DNA of 64,000 bases from Paraburkholderia sp. UYCP14C (GTDB lineage: Bacteria > Pseudomonadota > Gammaproteobacteria > Burkholderiales > Burkholderiaceae): NCBI RefSeq assembly GCF_004197395.1, contig NZ_SELS01000049.1:1-64000 (forward strand), read 5' to 3'. Below the pieces are notes generated by a model. That model saw only the letters and a list, made by a program, of their open reading frames with translations, ran no database searches and had not been told where the DNA came from. The translations under genes and the position numbers were made by a program. Positions 8,558 to 17,394 of the stretch are shown here, one piece after another (the first letter of the stretch is position 1; every line of letters begins with the position of its first letter).

Positions 8558-10084
8558 ATGTCCGACAAAGCCGAACTGGTCAGCCTGTCCGCTGTTGAAC
8601 TGCGCAGGCTGATCGGCACAAAAGCTATCTCGCCCGTCGAACTGCTCGACGCGTGCATCGAACGGATTGCAGCCGTGAATCCCGCAGTAAACGCCATCAC
8701 GGCCACCCAATTCGACGCGGCACGCGTCGTCGCAAAATCCGCGGAGCAGGCCGTGATCGACGGCAAACCGCTTGGACTGCTGCATGGCTTGCCGCTCGGC
8801 GTGAAGGATCTCGAAGACACCGCCGGGCTGCTGACCACTTACGGTTCGCCGATGTCGCGCGGCAACGTGCCGTCGCGCGACGTCGTGCTGGTCGAGCGGC
8901 TGCGTGCAGCGGGCGCGATCGTCGTTGCGAAGACCAACGTGCCGGAGCTCGGCGCGGGCGCCAATACACGTAATCCGGTGTGGGGCGCGACCGGCAATCC
9001 GTTCAATCCGGATCTCAACGCGGGAGGCTCGTCGGGCGGCTCGGCCGCCGCGCTCGCGTGCGACATGCTGCCGGTCTGCACCGGCTCGGACACGGGTGGT
9101 TCGCTGCGCATACCTGCCGCGAAATGTGGCGTGGTCGGCTTCCGGCCGTCGCCGGGACTCGTGCCGAATTCGCGCCGTCTGCTCGGCTGGACGCCGATTT
9201 CCGTGGTCGGGCCAATGGGCCGCGATGTCGCCGACACCGCCTTGCAACTCGCCGCGACCGCGGGCGAATCGGCCGGCGATCCGCTGAGCTACGCAGTCGA
9301 TCCGCTCGCGTTCGCGCTGCCGCCGCACGTCGATCCCGCGACGCTGCGCATCGGCTACACCGAAGATTTCGGCTGCTGCGACGTCGATCCCGACATCCGC
9401 GCGACCTTTCGCGCGCGCATCGCCGAACTGAAGCGCATCGTGCACACGTGCGAACCGGTCACGTTCGATCTCGGCGATGTGCATTGCTGCTTCGACGTGA
9501 TCCGCGCGGAGAGTTTCGTCGCCGGTCTGCATGCGGCCTACACGCGCGATCCGGGCGCGCTGGGCCCGAACACGCGCGCCAACTACGAGATGGGTGCAAA
9601 GATGTCGCTCGCCGATAGCGCGTGGGCGCAGGCCGAGCAGACGCGCATCTTCCAGCGGTTCCAGCAGGCGTTCTCGCGCTACGACGTGATCGTCTCGCCG
9701 ACCACGCCAGTCTCGCCGTTCCCGTGGACGCAGATGCATGCGACGGAAATCGACGGTCGCGCGCAGTCGAACTACTACCGATGGCTCGCGCTCACGTACG
9801 TCGTGACGCTGACCACGCATCCGGCGATCTCGCTGCCGTGCGGCGTCGATCAGGCGGGCATGCCGTTCGGGCTACAGATCGTCGGCCCGTTCCGCGGCGA
9901 TATGAAAACGCTCGCCGTCTCGCAGGCGCTCGAATATGCGTTTGCCGCGTCGCCCGCGCTGCGCCGTCCGCGGCCCGATCTCGCGCGTCTCGCGCAACCC
10001 AACCCGGCGCTCACGTCCATCGTGACCGCGCCGCCCGTTTTCAACCCCGCCGGCGGCGATGCCGCCGGTCTTTCGACGGTGTGA
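8558..10084 (+). CDS. amidase signature family hydrolase
   Basis: A 508-residue amidase of the Ser-cisSer-Lys class. Lys83 (GVKD), the GGSSGGS loop (Ser158/159) and the nucleophile Ser182 in GSDTGGSLRIPA are all present, so the enzyme should be active. It hydrolyses a carboxamide to acid and ammonia or amine. The ATG has AGGAG upstream. The C-terminus after about residue 470 is a Pro/Ala-rich tail not needed for the fold. It follows the transporter by 28 bases and the RidA-like gene starts 3 bases after its stop, so translation is probably coupled. The substrate is unknown; the neighbours suggest an N-acyl amino acid or amino acid amide. Confidence 0.92.
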   Translation: MSDKAELVSLSAVELRRLIGTKAISPVELLDACIERIAAVNPAVNAITATQFDAARVVAKSAEQAVIDGKPLGLLHGLPLGVKDLEDTAGLLTTYGSPMSRGNVPSRDVVLVERLRAAGAIVVAKTNVPELGAGANTRNPVWGATGNPFNPDLNAGGSSGGSAAALACDMLPVCTGSDTGGSLRIPAAKCGVVGFRPSPGLVPNSRRLLGWTPISVVGPMGRDVADTALQLAATAGESAGDPLSYAVDPLAFALPPHVDPATLRIGYTEDFGCCDVDPDIRATFRARIAELKRIVHTCEPVTFDLGDVHCCFDVIRAESFVAGLHAAYTRDPGALGPNTRANYEMGAKMSLADSAWAQAEQTRIFQRFQQAFSRYDVIVSPTTPVSPFPWTQMHATEIDGRAQSNYYRWLALTYVVTLTTHPAISLPCGVDQAGMPFGLQIVGPFRGDMKTLAVSQALEYAFAASPALRRPRPDLARLAQPNPALTSIVTAPPVFNPAGGDAAGLSTV

Positions 10085-10086
10085 CC

Positions 10087-10440
10087 ATGAATGAATCGAT
10101 CAAACGGCTGCAAACCAACGCACGTATGAGCCAGGTGGTGATCGCCAACGGTGTCGTCTATCTGTCGGGCCAGGTGCCCGATACCGCGGGTGCCCCCATC
10201 GACGTGCAGACGAAGGAAATCCTCACGCGCATCGACACGCTGCTCGCGTCGGCGGGCGTCGACAGGACGCGTCTGTTGACGGCCAACGTGTGGCTCTCCG
10301 ATCCGAAGCATTTCGACGCGTTCAACACGGTGTGGGACGCATGGGTCGCGAACGGCCACGCGCCGACGCGTGCTTGCGTCACCGCGCTGCTGATGAAGCC
10401 GGGCCTCGACGTCGAAGTGGCCGTCACGGCGCTCGCCTGA
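10087..10440 (+). CDS. RidA (YjgF/YER057c/UK114) family protein
   Basis: A 117-residue protein of the Rid family, whose best known member hydrolyses reactive enamine/imine intermediates released by PLP enzymes and amino acid oxidases. The VVYLSGQVP start, the central VWLSD and the TRACVTA near residue 98 (containing the family arginine) match the family. Rid proteins beside amino acid oxidases or dehydrogenases often deaminate the imine product, so a partnership with the DadA-like gene at 10508 makes sense. It belongs to a Rid subgroup rather than archetypal RidA. Confidence 0.87.
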   Translation: MNESIKRLQTNARMSQVVIANGVVYLSGQVPDTAGAPIDVQTKEILTRIDTLLASAGVDRTRLLTANVWLSDPKHFDAFNTVWDAWVANGHAPTRACVTALLMKPGLDVEVAVTALA

Positions 10441-10468
10441 TTCAAAGCGCGCTTTTTATCTGCATCAC

Positions 10469-10489
10469 GGGACGCGCGTGGCGCGTCCC
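10469..10489 (+). other. intercistronic hairpin
   Basis: A perfect 9-bp stem (GGGACGCGC and its complement) closes on a 3-base loop between the RidA-like gene and the DadA-like gene. No T-run follows, so it is not a standard intrinsic terminator. It may protect the upstream message or lower expression of the last gene. Confidence 0.5.
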
Positions 10490-10507
10490 TCATGAGGAAT
10501 CTGAACG

Positions 10508-11740
10508 ATGAAGTTCGATACGGTCGTGCTCGGCGGTGGCATCGTCGGCGTATCGGTCGCGTTGCAGTTGCAGCGACGCGGCCTCGCTGTCGCGTTGGTC
10601 GATCGAAAGGCGCCGGGCAACGAGACGTCGTTTGGCAATGCCGGGCTGATCCAGCGCGAAGGCGTCTATCCGTACGCGTTCCCGCGCGACTTCGGCTCGC
10701 TCGCACGCTATGCGGGCAATCGCGCGACGGACGTGCGCTATCACCCCGCCGCGATGCTGAAGCTGATGCCATTCCTGTACCGCTACTGGCATCATTCGCG
10801 CGCCGACCGGCATGCGCAGATCGCGCGCGCGTATTCGACACTGATCGAGCATTGCGTGACTGAGCATCGCGCGCTCATCGAAGCGGCCGGCGCGCAGGCA
10901 CTGCTGCGCACCGGCGGTTGGATGAAGATCTTCCGCACCGAAGGCGCGCTGAAGCAGGCAATCGCCGAAGCGCGGCAATGGGAGGCGGAATACGGCGTCG
11001 AGTACGACGCGCTCGATCGCGCTGCGCTGAAGGCGGCGGAGCCATCGCTCACTTCGACGCTGGTGGGTGCGGTGCGCTACAGGTCGTCGGATTCGGTGAG
11101 TGATCCGAACGGCCTCGTCACTGCATACGCCAGGCTCTTTGAACAGCTCGGCGGCAAGGTGCTGATCGGCGACGCCGGCACGCTCGAACCGTCGTGGCGC
11201 GTGATGACGCAGGACGCTCCGGTGGAAGCGAAATCGGCCGTCGTCGCAATGGGGCCGTGGTCCGGCGACATCGCGGGCAGGCTCGGTTATGACCTGCCCC
11301 TCGCGGTGAAGCGCGGCTACCACATGCACTACACGCCCGCGAACGGCGCGAAGCTGAACCAGCCGGTGCTCGACGCGGAAGTGGGCTACATGATCACGCC
11401 GATGGTACGCGGCATCCGTCTGACGACGGGCGTCGAACTCGGCTATCGCGATACCGCCAGGACGCCGGTGCAACTCGAAGCGGTCGAGCCTCTCGCGCGC
11501 GATGTCTTTCCACTCGGCGCGCGCGTCGATGCTGAACCCTGGCTCGGCCACCGCCCATGCACGCCGGACATGATGCCGATCATCGGCGCCGCGCCGCGTC
11601 ATCGCGATCTATGGTTCGCATTCGGCCATGCGCACCACGGCCTGACGCTCGGGCCGGTGACGGGCCGCCTGATCGCCGAGATGGTCACCGGCAGACCGAC
11701 AGTGGTCGATCCGAAGCCGTTCCGTGTAGACCGCTTCTGA
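10508..11740 (+). CDS. FAD-dependent D-amino acid dehydrogenase-like oxidoreductase
   Basis: A 410-residue flavoprotein of the DAO family (DadA-like). It opens with the dinucleotide-binding VVLGGGIVGVSVALQLQRRG (about 6-25), with the acidic/basic pair at the end of the next strand (VDRK), and ends with the family's GHAHHGLTLGPVTGRLIAE block. Such enzymes oxidise D-amino acids or N-substituted glycines to imino acids and pass electrons to quinone or oxygen. Last gene of the transporter-amidase-RidA operon. The combined picture is import, amide hydrolysis, oxidation and imine clean-up of one substrate. Sarcosine- or proline-type substrates are alternatives. Confidence 0.87.
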   Translation: MKFDTVVLGGGIVGVSVALQLQRRGLAVALVDRKAPGNETSFGNAGLIQREGVYPYAFPRDFGSLARYAGNRATDVRYHPAAMLKLMPFLYRYWHHSRADRHAQIARAYSTLIEHCVTEHRALIEAAGAQALLRTGGWMKIFRTEGALKQAIAEARQWEAEYGVEYDALDRAALKAAEPSLTSTLVGAVRYRSSDSVSDPNGLVTAYARLFEQLGGKVLIGDAGTLEPSWRVMTQDAPVEAKSAVVAMGPWSGDIAGRLGYDLPLAVKRGYHMHYTPANGAKLNQPVLDAEVGYMITPMVRGIRLTTGVELGYRDTARTPVQLEAVEPLARDVFPLGARVDAEPWLGHRPCTPDMMPIIGAAPRHRDLWFAFGHAHHGLTLGPVTGRLIAEMVTGRPTVVDPKPFRVDRF

Positions 11741-11808
11741 CTTTACGCCGGCGCTTGAGTCGGACATCTCTCAAGATGGCCATCGGGCAGGGACCGATGA
11801 CCCAACGG

Positions 11809-12243
11809 TTATTTCGTTGCCGAAACGGCCGCACGCAGAGCGAGCAGGTAGCTGTCGACGCCGAACCCGCAGATTTGCCCCTTTACCACTTCCGCGAATA
11901 CCGAGTGATGCCGGAATTCTTCGCGAGCGTGGATATTCGACATGTGGACCTCGACGACAGGTACCGTGAGAATCGCCAGCGCGTCACGAATGCCATAGCT
12001 GTAATGCGTCCACGCACCGGCATTGATGAGCACCGCACCCACACCGTCGGTGAAGGCCTTGTGGATACGCTCGCACATCTCGCCTTCGTGGTTCGTCTGA
12101 AAGCTGTCGACTTCGACGTTCAGTTCCTTGCCGAGCGCTTTGAGCTTTGCGTCGATTTCGGCCAGAGTAATCGTCCCGTACTGAGCCGGGTCGCGCTTGC
12201 CGAACATGTTGTGGTTGATGCCATGAAGCATGAGTACTTTCAT
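11809..12243 (-). CDS. aroQ: type II 3-dehydroquinate dehydratase
   Basis: A 144-residue type II dehydroquinase, which interconverts 3-dehydroquinate and 3-dehydroshikimate. It has the flexible-loop KRDPAQYG with the catalytic tyrosine, TNHEGE, the NAGAWTHYSYGIRDAL block, and VEVHMSNIHAREEFRHHS with the catalytic histidine. The first motif is HGINHNMFG instead of the usual HGPNLNLLG, so this is a divergent paralogue. It lies 25 bases downstream of a Gfo/Idh/MocA oxidoreductase and an MHS transporter. That context points to quinate/shikimate breakdown rather than the housekeeping shikimate pathway. Confidence 0.88.
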   Translation of the reverse strand: MKVLMLHGINHNMFGKRDPAQYGTITLAEIDAKLKALGKELNVEVDSFQTNHEGEMCERIHKAFTDGVGAVLINAGAWTHYSYGIRDALAILTVPVVEVHMSNIHAREEFRHHSVFAEVVKGQICGFGVDSYLLALRAAVSATK

Positions 12244-12268
12244 TTCAATCTCTCTTCCATGTTGATTT

Positions 12269-13321
12269 TCAGTCGCGCGGCAGTTCGACGATGGTGCCTT
12301 GCGTTGCCGCGGTCAGGATAGCTTCGGTGACTCGCAGGTTCTTGAGGCCATCGCGGGCCGATACCAGGGGTGCCACCTCACCGCGAGCGACCGCGCCGAA
12401 GTGCTCCATCTGATGCTTGATGGGGTCGTCACGCACCATGCCGACCACGCCGACCTCGAACGGCTTCCACCAGGAGCGGTCTTCGTGTCGCGGATACGTC
12501 TTCAGACGCATCGTCGGAATCGCGAGGCTCCCGTTCGTGCCTGCGACGAGGTAACAGTCTTCGTCGTCGTAGGTCGGGTAGGCCTTATTTTCCTGCGAGG
12601 TCTGCTCCCAGCTGCGAGCGCTAGCCGCCGTGTCCGACAGCATGAACGTACCGAGCGCTCCACTTTCGAAACGAAGATTGATCGCAACCGTGTCTTCGAC
12701 CGGGAAATCTCTGGTTGCGTCCGACTTGAAGGCCTGCACCGCGACGATGTCGCCGCAAAGCATGCGCAGGTTGTGCACTTCGTGAATCATGTTCAGCAGA
12801 ATCGGGCCGGCGCCGATTTCGCGACGCCACGGAGCGTCGACGTAGTAGTGGTCGGGTTTCACGAACATCGCCGTACCCGTGACCGCAACCAGACGTCCGA
12901 GCACGCCGGAGTCGACCACCTGGCGGGCCTTCGCCATGATGGGGCTGTGGGCGCGATGGTGACCAATCAGAATCGGCACACGTACGTCCTCGCCGGCGCG
13001 GACCAAGTCTTCCGCTTCCGCGACGGTCGGCGCGATGGGCTTCTCGAGCAGCGTTGGTACGCCTGCTTCGAGAGACAGCTTTGCGTGTGCAACATGCAAC
13101 TGATTCGGCGTGGCGATGACGACGCCATCCGGTTTGTCTTTCTCGAACAGTTCGTCGAGCGTGGCATACAGGGGTACGTTTTCCTTCTCTGCCAGCGCCT
13201 TCGCCGCTGGCGACGGGTCGACGATGGCGGAGAGCATACAGGTGTTGCTTCCGACGGCGGCGCCGATATGTGCCTGTCCGATATAACCAGCTCCGGCAAC
13301 GGCGATTCGAGTCTTGCTCAT
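12269..13321 (-). CDS. Gfo/Idh/MocA family NAD(P)-dependent oxidoreductase
   Basis: 350 residues with an N-terminal Rossmann fold (VAGAGYIGQAH, about 7-17), the family signature LLEKPIAPT near residue 92 holding the catalytic lysine, and an alpha/beta C-terminal domain. Family members oxidise sugar, inositol or cyclitol hydroxyls. Next to a dehydroquinase and a shikimate-type carrier it may act as a quinate/shikimate dehydrogenase; that assignment is inferred from neighbours. The ATG has AAGGAG upstream. 26 bases separate it from the transporter stop. Confidence 0.88.
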   Translation of the reverse strand: MSKTRIAVAGAGYIGQAHIGAAVGSNTCMLSAIVDPSPAAKALAEKENVPLYATLDELFEKDKPDGVVIATPNQLHVAHAKLSLEAGVPTLLEKPIAPTVAEAEDLVRAGEDVRVPILIGHHRAHSPIMAKARQVVDSGVLGRLVAVTGTAMFVKPDHYYVDAPWRREIGAGPILLNMIHEVHNLRMLCGDIVAVQAFKSDATRDFPVEDTVAINLRFESGALGTFMLSDTAASARSWEQTSQENKAYPTYDDEDCYLVAGTNGSLAIPTMRLKTYPRHEDRSWWKPFEVGVVGMVRDDPIKHQMEHFGAVARGEVAPLVSARDGLKNLRVTEAILTAATQGTIVELPRD

Positions 13322-13347
13322 GCTTGTTGCTCCTTAATGGATTGCGC

Positions 13348-14754
13348 TCAGGCGCGCGATTGCTCAAGAGCCTGCTGGCGCATCTCTTGGTACTCAGGTT
13401 TGCCGATGGGGCTCGCGTCAGGCTTACCCAAATCGCTCAACGGAATTCGATACGTCTCACGGGCGCTCCAGGCTGCCACCGCCGACACAATCGTGATGAC
13501 CAACGTCACGACGCCAATGGTCATCGGGATGCCGGATGCGCCCGGAGGAGCCATTGCCGCGAATAGGGCGGGCAGCAGTGCCGTCAGTGCGGTACCGACG
13601 TTTTGAGCGATTGCCACCGCGGTGACACGGGTGCGCGTCGGGAAGAGTTCCGGGTACAGGCTTGGGAAAATCGCGTTGTAGCCCTGGTAGACGACACCCC
13701 ACATCAGGAGCGACATGCCGATTGCGAGCGGAACACTCTTGATACTGATCGCGTACAGGTAGACGAACGACAGCAACCCGGTCACGAGTGCACCGCCCAT
13801 CACAAGCGGTCTGCGTCCGACCTTGTCCGACAGGTTGCCGACAAACGGAATCACGACGACGGCCACGATGTTTCCCAGCACGGGAATCCAGAGATAGACG
13901 TCCTTTGCGAAGCCGATGCCGTAGCCCGGCTGAACCGCATATGCCGCGCCGAACACGGTGGTCACAACGGGGATGACGTTCATCAAGGCGATGCCAACTA
14001 CGCGAAGCATGTCGCGCCAGCTGTACTTGAACGCATCGACGATGGGAGAACGCGGTACCGCGTGCTTCTCGCCTTCCTGCTGAAACGCTGGCGTTTCTTC
14101 CACGTTGCGGCGGATCAGGTACCCGGCGATGACGACCACAAAGCTAAGCAGGAACGGAATACGCCAACCCCAGGCGTTGAATGCGTCTTCCGGCATGTAA
14201 TGAGCCAGCGGGAGGAAAACGGCTGCGGCGAGAATCTGACCTGCTTGCACACCCTGCAGGGTGAAGCTGGCGTAGTAGCCTCGGCGCCCGAATGGAGCAT
14301 GTTCCAGAATCATCGAACTCGCGCCGGAGATTTCGCCTGCGACAGCGAAGCCCTGGATGAGGCGCATGATGACGAGCAGCGTCGGGGCGAAAACACCGAC
14401 CTGTTGATAGGTCGGCAGCAAGCCCACGGCCATGGTCGAGAAGCCCATCAGGAACATACAGACGATGAGCACTTTCTTGCGTCCGTGCGTATCGCCCAGG
14501 TGACCGAGGAAGAACGCGCCAATCGGACGTGCGACATAACCGACGCCATAGGTGGCCAACGAGGCAACGATGGCGACGGTGGGGTCGCCTTTCGGGAAGA
14601 AGATTTGCGGAAAGATAAGCGACGCGGCCGTCGCATAGATGAAGAAGTCGTAGTACTCGAGCGCCGAACCTATCCAGCCGCTCGCAGCGGCTCGTCGCGT
14701 CTGACGAGTCGGATGCGCGCCGTCGGCGATAGCCTTGGTGGCTTGCTGCTTCAT
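13348..14754 (-). CDS. MFS transporter, MHS family (shikimate/quinate-type)
   Basis: A 468-residue twelve-helix transporter with GSALEYYDFFIYATAASLIFP at the first helix and the MHS loop GHLGDTHGRKK. The ATG at 14754 (MKQQATKAIADG) has GGAGACAGG upstream, so the in-frame extension up to 14865 is not used. It is the first gene of a three-gene minus-strand operon with the Gfo/Idh oxidoreductase and the type II dehydroquinase. A divergent LysR gene starts about 120 bases away. Substrate import of quinate, shikimate or a similar cyclitol acid is a reasonable inference. Confidence 0.86.
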   Translation of the reverse strand: MKQQATKAIADGAHPTRQTRRAAASGWIGSALEYYDFFIYATAASLIFPQIFFPKGDPTVAIVASLATYGVGYVARPIGAFFLGHLGDTHGRKKVLIVCMFLMGFSTMAVGLLPTYQQVGVFAPTLLVIMRLIQGFAVAGEISGASSMILEHAPFGRRGYYASFTLQGVQAGQILAAAVFLPLAHYMPEDAFNAWGWRIPFLLSFVVVIAGYLIRRNVEETPAFQQEGEKHAVPRSPIVDAFKYSWRDMLRVVGIALMNVIPVVTTVFGAAYAVQPGYGIGFAKDVYLWIPVLGNIVAVVVIPFVGNLSDKVGRRPLVMGGALVTGLLSFVYLYAISIKSVPLAIGMSLLMWGVVYQGYNAIFPSLYPELFPTRTRVTAVAIAQNVGTALTALLPALFAAMAPPGASGIPMTIGVVTLVITIVSAVAAWSARETYRIPLSDLGKPDASPIGKPEYQEMRQQALEQSRA

Positions 14755-14783
14755 TACCTGTCTCCGTTTATATGAACCGCGAA

Positions 14784-14807
14784 CCAGGACGCGCGGCTTC
14801 GTCCTGG
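14784..14807. promoter_or_regulatory. inverted repeat in the LysR/transporter intergenic region
   Basis: A perfect 7-bp inverted repeat (CCAGGAC, 10-base spacer, GTCCTGG) lies between the divergent LysR gene and the MHS transporter operon, 30 bases upstream of the transporter ATG. It is a candidate LysR binding site, although it is not of the T-N11-A form. Confidence 0.4.
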
Positions 14808-14873
14808 AGCAGAGAATAAAGTCAACCGATGCGTCTACAATGCGTGCATCATTCACTTCAATCATTCCAAATC

Positions 14874-15797
14874 GTGAACAATGATTGGGACCTCATCGAC
14901 CTCAAAGTCTTCTGCGAAGTGGCTCGGCGCTCGAGTTTCGTCGCAGCAGCTACCGAACTGGGGATTTCTCCGGCCTATGTGAGCAAGCGGGTCGCGGACC
15001 TCGAACGGGCGCTAGGTGTCACTCTGTTTCACCGGACGACCCGACGCGTTCGAATCAGCGATTCCGGTGAGGCGGCCTACGCGTGGGCGCGCCGGGTGCT
15101 GGAAGCGGCAGATGGGTTGAATGACAGCGTGTCGCGAACGGACCGACGGTTATCGGGCCAGTTGCGAATCAGTTCCAGCCTCCGTCTAGGGCGCAATCAT
15201 CTGTCTCCGATACTGGCGGCGCTGCATCGCGAACATCCTGAGCTGGAAATCTGGCTCGAATTGATGGACCGGCGCGTTGACCTACTTGCCGAAGGCTTCG
15301 ACATCGACATCAGGATGGGCGAGGTGTCAGAACCACACCTGGTGACGCACCTCGTGGTCGAAAACGCGCGGGTGCTTTGCGCCGCGCCCGAATATCTCGC
15401 CAGACGCGGTACGCCGAAGACGGCAGCCGAACTCGCGGGCCACGACTGCCTTCTCTATCGCGAGCGGCACCAGACTTTCGGTGTCTGGCGACTTCAAGGT
15501 CCGCACGGGATGGAAGCGGTGAAGGTAACGGGGCCCATCGGTTCCAATCACAGCGACATCGTTAGCAACTGGGCGCTGGCCGGGCACGGCATCATTCTGC
15601 TGGCCGGGTGGGACGTCGCCCCCGCGCTCAAATCCGGAAAGTTGCAGCGCATCCTGCCCGAGTATCGCCAGGAGGCCAACGTGTGGGCGGTCACCGCCGC
15701 CAAACTGCAGAGTTCACCCAAGCTACGCACCTGCACGAACTTCATCATGAAGCGCCTGCGTCAGGGGCCGCACGCTCTGGATACTTCGATTCGATGA
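14874..15797 (+). CDS. LysR family transcriptional regulator
   Basis: A typical LysR protein of 307 residues from the GTG at 14874. The winged helix-turn-helix is DLKVFCEVARRSSFVAAATELGIS...VSKRVADLERALGVTLFHRTTRRV, followed by an effector-binding domain. An in-frame ATG at 14829 would add 15 residues. I prefer the GTG because the conserved domain begins a few residues after it, but neither start has a clear ribosome site. Divergent from the quinate/shikimate-like operon, which it probably activates. Confidence 0.88.
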   Translation: MNNDWDLIDLKVFCEVARRSSFVAAATELGISPAYVSKRVADLERALGVTLFHRTTRRVRISDSGEAAYAWARRVLEAADGLNDSVSRTDRRLSGQLRISSSLRLGRNHLSPILAALHREHPELEIWLELMDRRVDLLAEGFDIDIRMGEVSEPHLVTHLVVENARVLCAAPEYLARRGTPKTAAELAGHDCLLYRERHQTFGVWRLQGPHGMEAVKVTGPIGSNHSDIVSNWALAGHGIILLAGWDVAPALKSGKLQRILPEYRQEANVWAVTAAKLQSSPKLRTCTNFIMKRLRQGPHALDTSIR

Positions 15798-16057
15798 GTC
15801 TCGCCGCCATGCTGTCGGGCTCATGAAGCGCCTAACAGCTAAAAGTGGACGATTGATCAAGAAAAATCGACGCGCGGGCAAGACGACGACGGCCTTGCTC
15901 AGGCAGAGTTCGTCACAGGACAAGCCGCCACGTTCCATGATCACGATTCCTTGGTCCGACCGCCGCGCGGGCGCGATGGCAGTACGAATTCGCGGCGCCA
16001 CCCGATATGTAGCGCAACGACGCAGTTGCATATCTCCAGCGCTTTCAGGAGTTGCAT

Positions 16058-16891
16058 ATGTCCACTGTTGATTCCGTGTCCGCACCCATTGCAGACTTCG
16101 CGGCCGTCAAAGGCCGCCAACAGGCAGCCTGGGCGACAGGCAACTACGCCGTGGTCGGCACCACTCTGCAGATTGTCGGGGAGAACCTCTGCGAAGCGCT
16201 CGACGTGCGCGCCGGCAGTCGCGTGCTCGACGTCGCGGCAGGCAACGGTAACGCGTCGCTTGCTGCCGCCCGCCGCTGGTGCGACGTCACGTCAACTGAC
16301 TACGTGGCCTCGCTGCTCGACTCAGGTCGTGCGCGCGCGCAAGCCGAAGGACTCACGATGCAGTTCGAGGAAGCGGACGCTGAGGCGCTGCCTTACGCGG
16401 ATGCCTCGTTCGACATCGTGATGTCGACCTTCGGCGTGATGTTCACGCCCGATCAGGAAAAAGCCGCAGCCGAGCTCGCGCGTGTTTGCAAGCCCGGCGG
16501 ACGCATTGGGCTCGCCAACTGGACCCCGGAGAGTTTCATTGGGCAGCTCTTCAGGACGATCGGCAAGTATCTTCCGCCCCCGGCAGGCGTGAAGTCGCCA
16601 GCACTGTGGGGCACGATGGCGCGCCTGGAAGCGTTGTTCGGCGGCAGCGCCCGGAAGATCAACGCGAGCAGCCGGGACTTCACGTTCCGCTATCGTTCGC
16701 CGGCACATTTCATTGAAGTGTTCCGCGCGTTCTATGGGCCGATGAACAAGGCTTTTGCGGCGCTCGAAGGTGAGCGACAGGCGGCGTTCCTTGCCGATCT
16801 GACGGCACTGATCGACAGCCGGAATCAGTCGCGCGACGCGACACTTGTGCTGCCGAGCGAGTATCTCGAAGTCGTCGTGGAACGCCGGTGA
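16058..16891 (+). CDS. class I SAM-dependent methyltransferase (UbiE/MenG-like)
   Basis: A 277-residue methyltransferase of the Methyltransf_11 type. Motif I is VLDVAAGNGNASLAAARR (about 53-70), followed by an acidic strand end (TSTDY), motif II FDIVMSTFGVMF, and the post-motif LARVCKPGGRIGLANW. The ATG has CAGGAG six bases upstream. The preceding 260 bases carry no convincing gene. It is followed convergently by a YdhR-like gene. The methyl acceptor is unknown. Confidence 0.87.
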   Translation: MSTVDSVSAPIADFAAVKGRQQAAWATGNYAVVGTTLQIVGENLCEALDVRAGSRVLDVAAGNGNASLAAARRWCDVTSTDYVASLLDSGRARAQAEGLTMQFEEADAEALPYADASFDIVMSTFGVMFTPDQEKAAAELARVCKPGGRIGLANWTPESFIGQLFRTIGKYLPPPAGVKSPALWGTMARLEALFGGSARKINASSRDFTFRYRSPAHFIEVFRAFYGPMNKAFAALEGERQAAFLADLTALIDSRNQSRDATLVLPSEYLEVVVERR

Positions 16892-16984
16892 GTGCGGTCG
16901 AAGGCAGAGGTGGCAATTCCGGATTTCGGCGTGCGCCGCTGCTCTTCGACGTGCCCGTTTCTCTACCCACGACGCGAGGCGACA

Positions 16985-17281
16985 TCACGCCCGAACGTTT
17001 TCCACTAGCGCCGCAATCTGCACGAACTCGACGTCAGGGCGTACACCGTAGAGACCGGTTACCCGATCGAGGAGCTCATCGGTGAAGAACGCCCTGGCTG
17101 CGTCTTCCGATTCCCAAACGTAGAAGTTCGTGGCTTCACGCTTTGCGGAATTGAGCGTGAAAGCCTTTGAACGTAGCCCGGGCATTCCCTCGAATCTTGC
17201 GCGTGCAGTCTCGGCGATCGTCCGCACGGCTCGTTCATCGAAATTGTCGCCGTAGCGAAACGTAACGAATACACCAATCAT
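16985..17281 (-). CDS. YdhR-like/antibiotic biosynthesis monooxygenase-fold protein
   Basis: 98 residues with the dimeric ferredoxin-like fold expected of YdhR and ABM-domain proteins. It begins IGVFVTFRYG, carries the central FEGMPGLRSKAFTL, and then has NFYVWESEDAARAFF, the usual block for this family. AAAAGGAG precedes the ATG. The gene lies downstream of and co-directional with a FAD monooxygenase (stop-to-start gap about 113 bases), so it could be a small partner acting on the same aromatic or quinone substrate. Confidence 0.8.
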   Translation of the reverse strand: MIGVFVTFRYGDNFDERAVRTIAETARARFEGMPGLRSKAFTLNSAKREATNFYVWESEDAARAFFTDELLDRVTGLYGVRPDVEFVQIAALVENVRA

Positions 17282-17394
17282 GTCGTACTCCTTTTGACGC
17301 AGTGACCACTGCCAGCTTCGACGGAACGGCCCGTCTTGAGAACAACTGCACCCGCTCGGATTCGCGAATGCAGGTATGGCTCGACTTACCCAGC

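Noticed and set aside
15823-16071. 82-residue basic open frame upstream of the methyltransferase
   Set aside because: It overlaps the methyltransferase start and has no ribosome site or recognisable domain.
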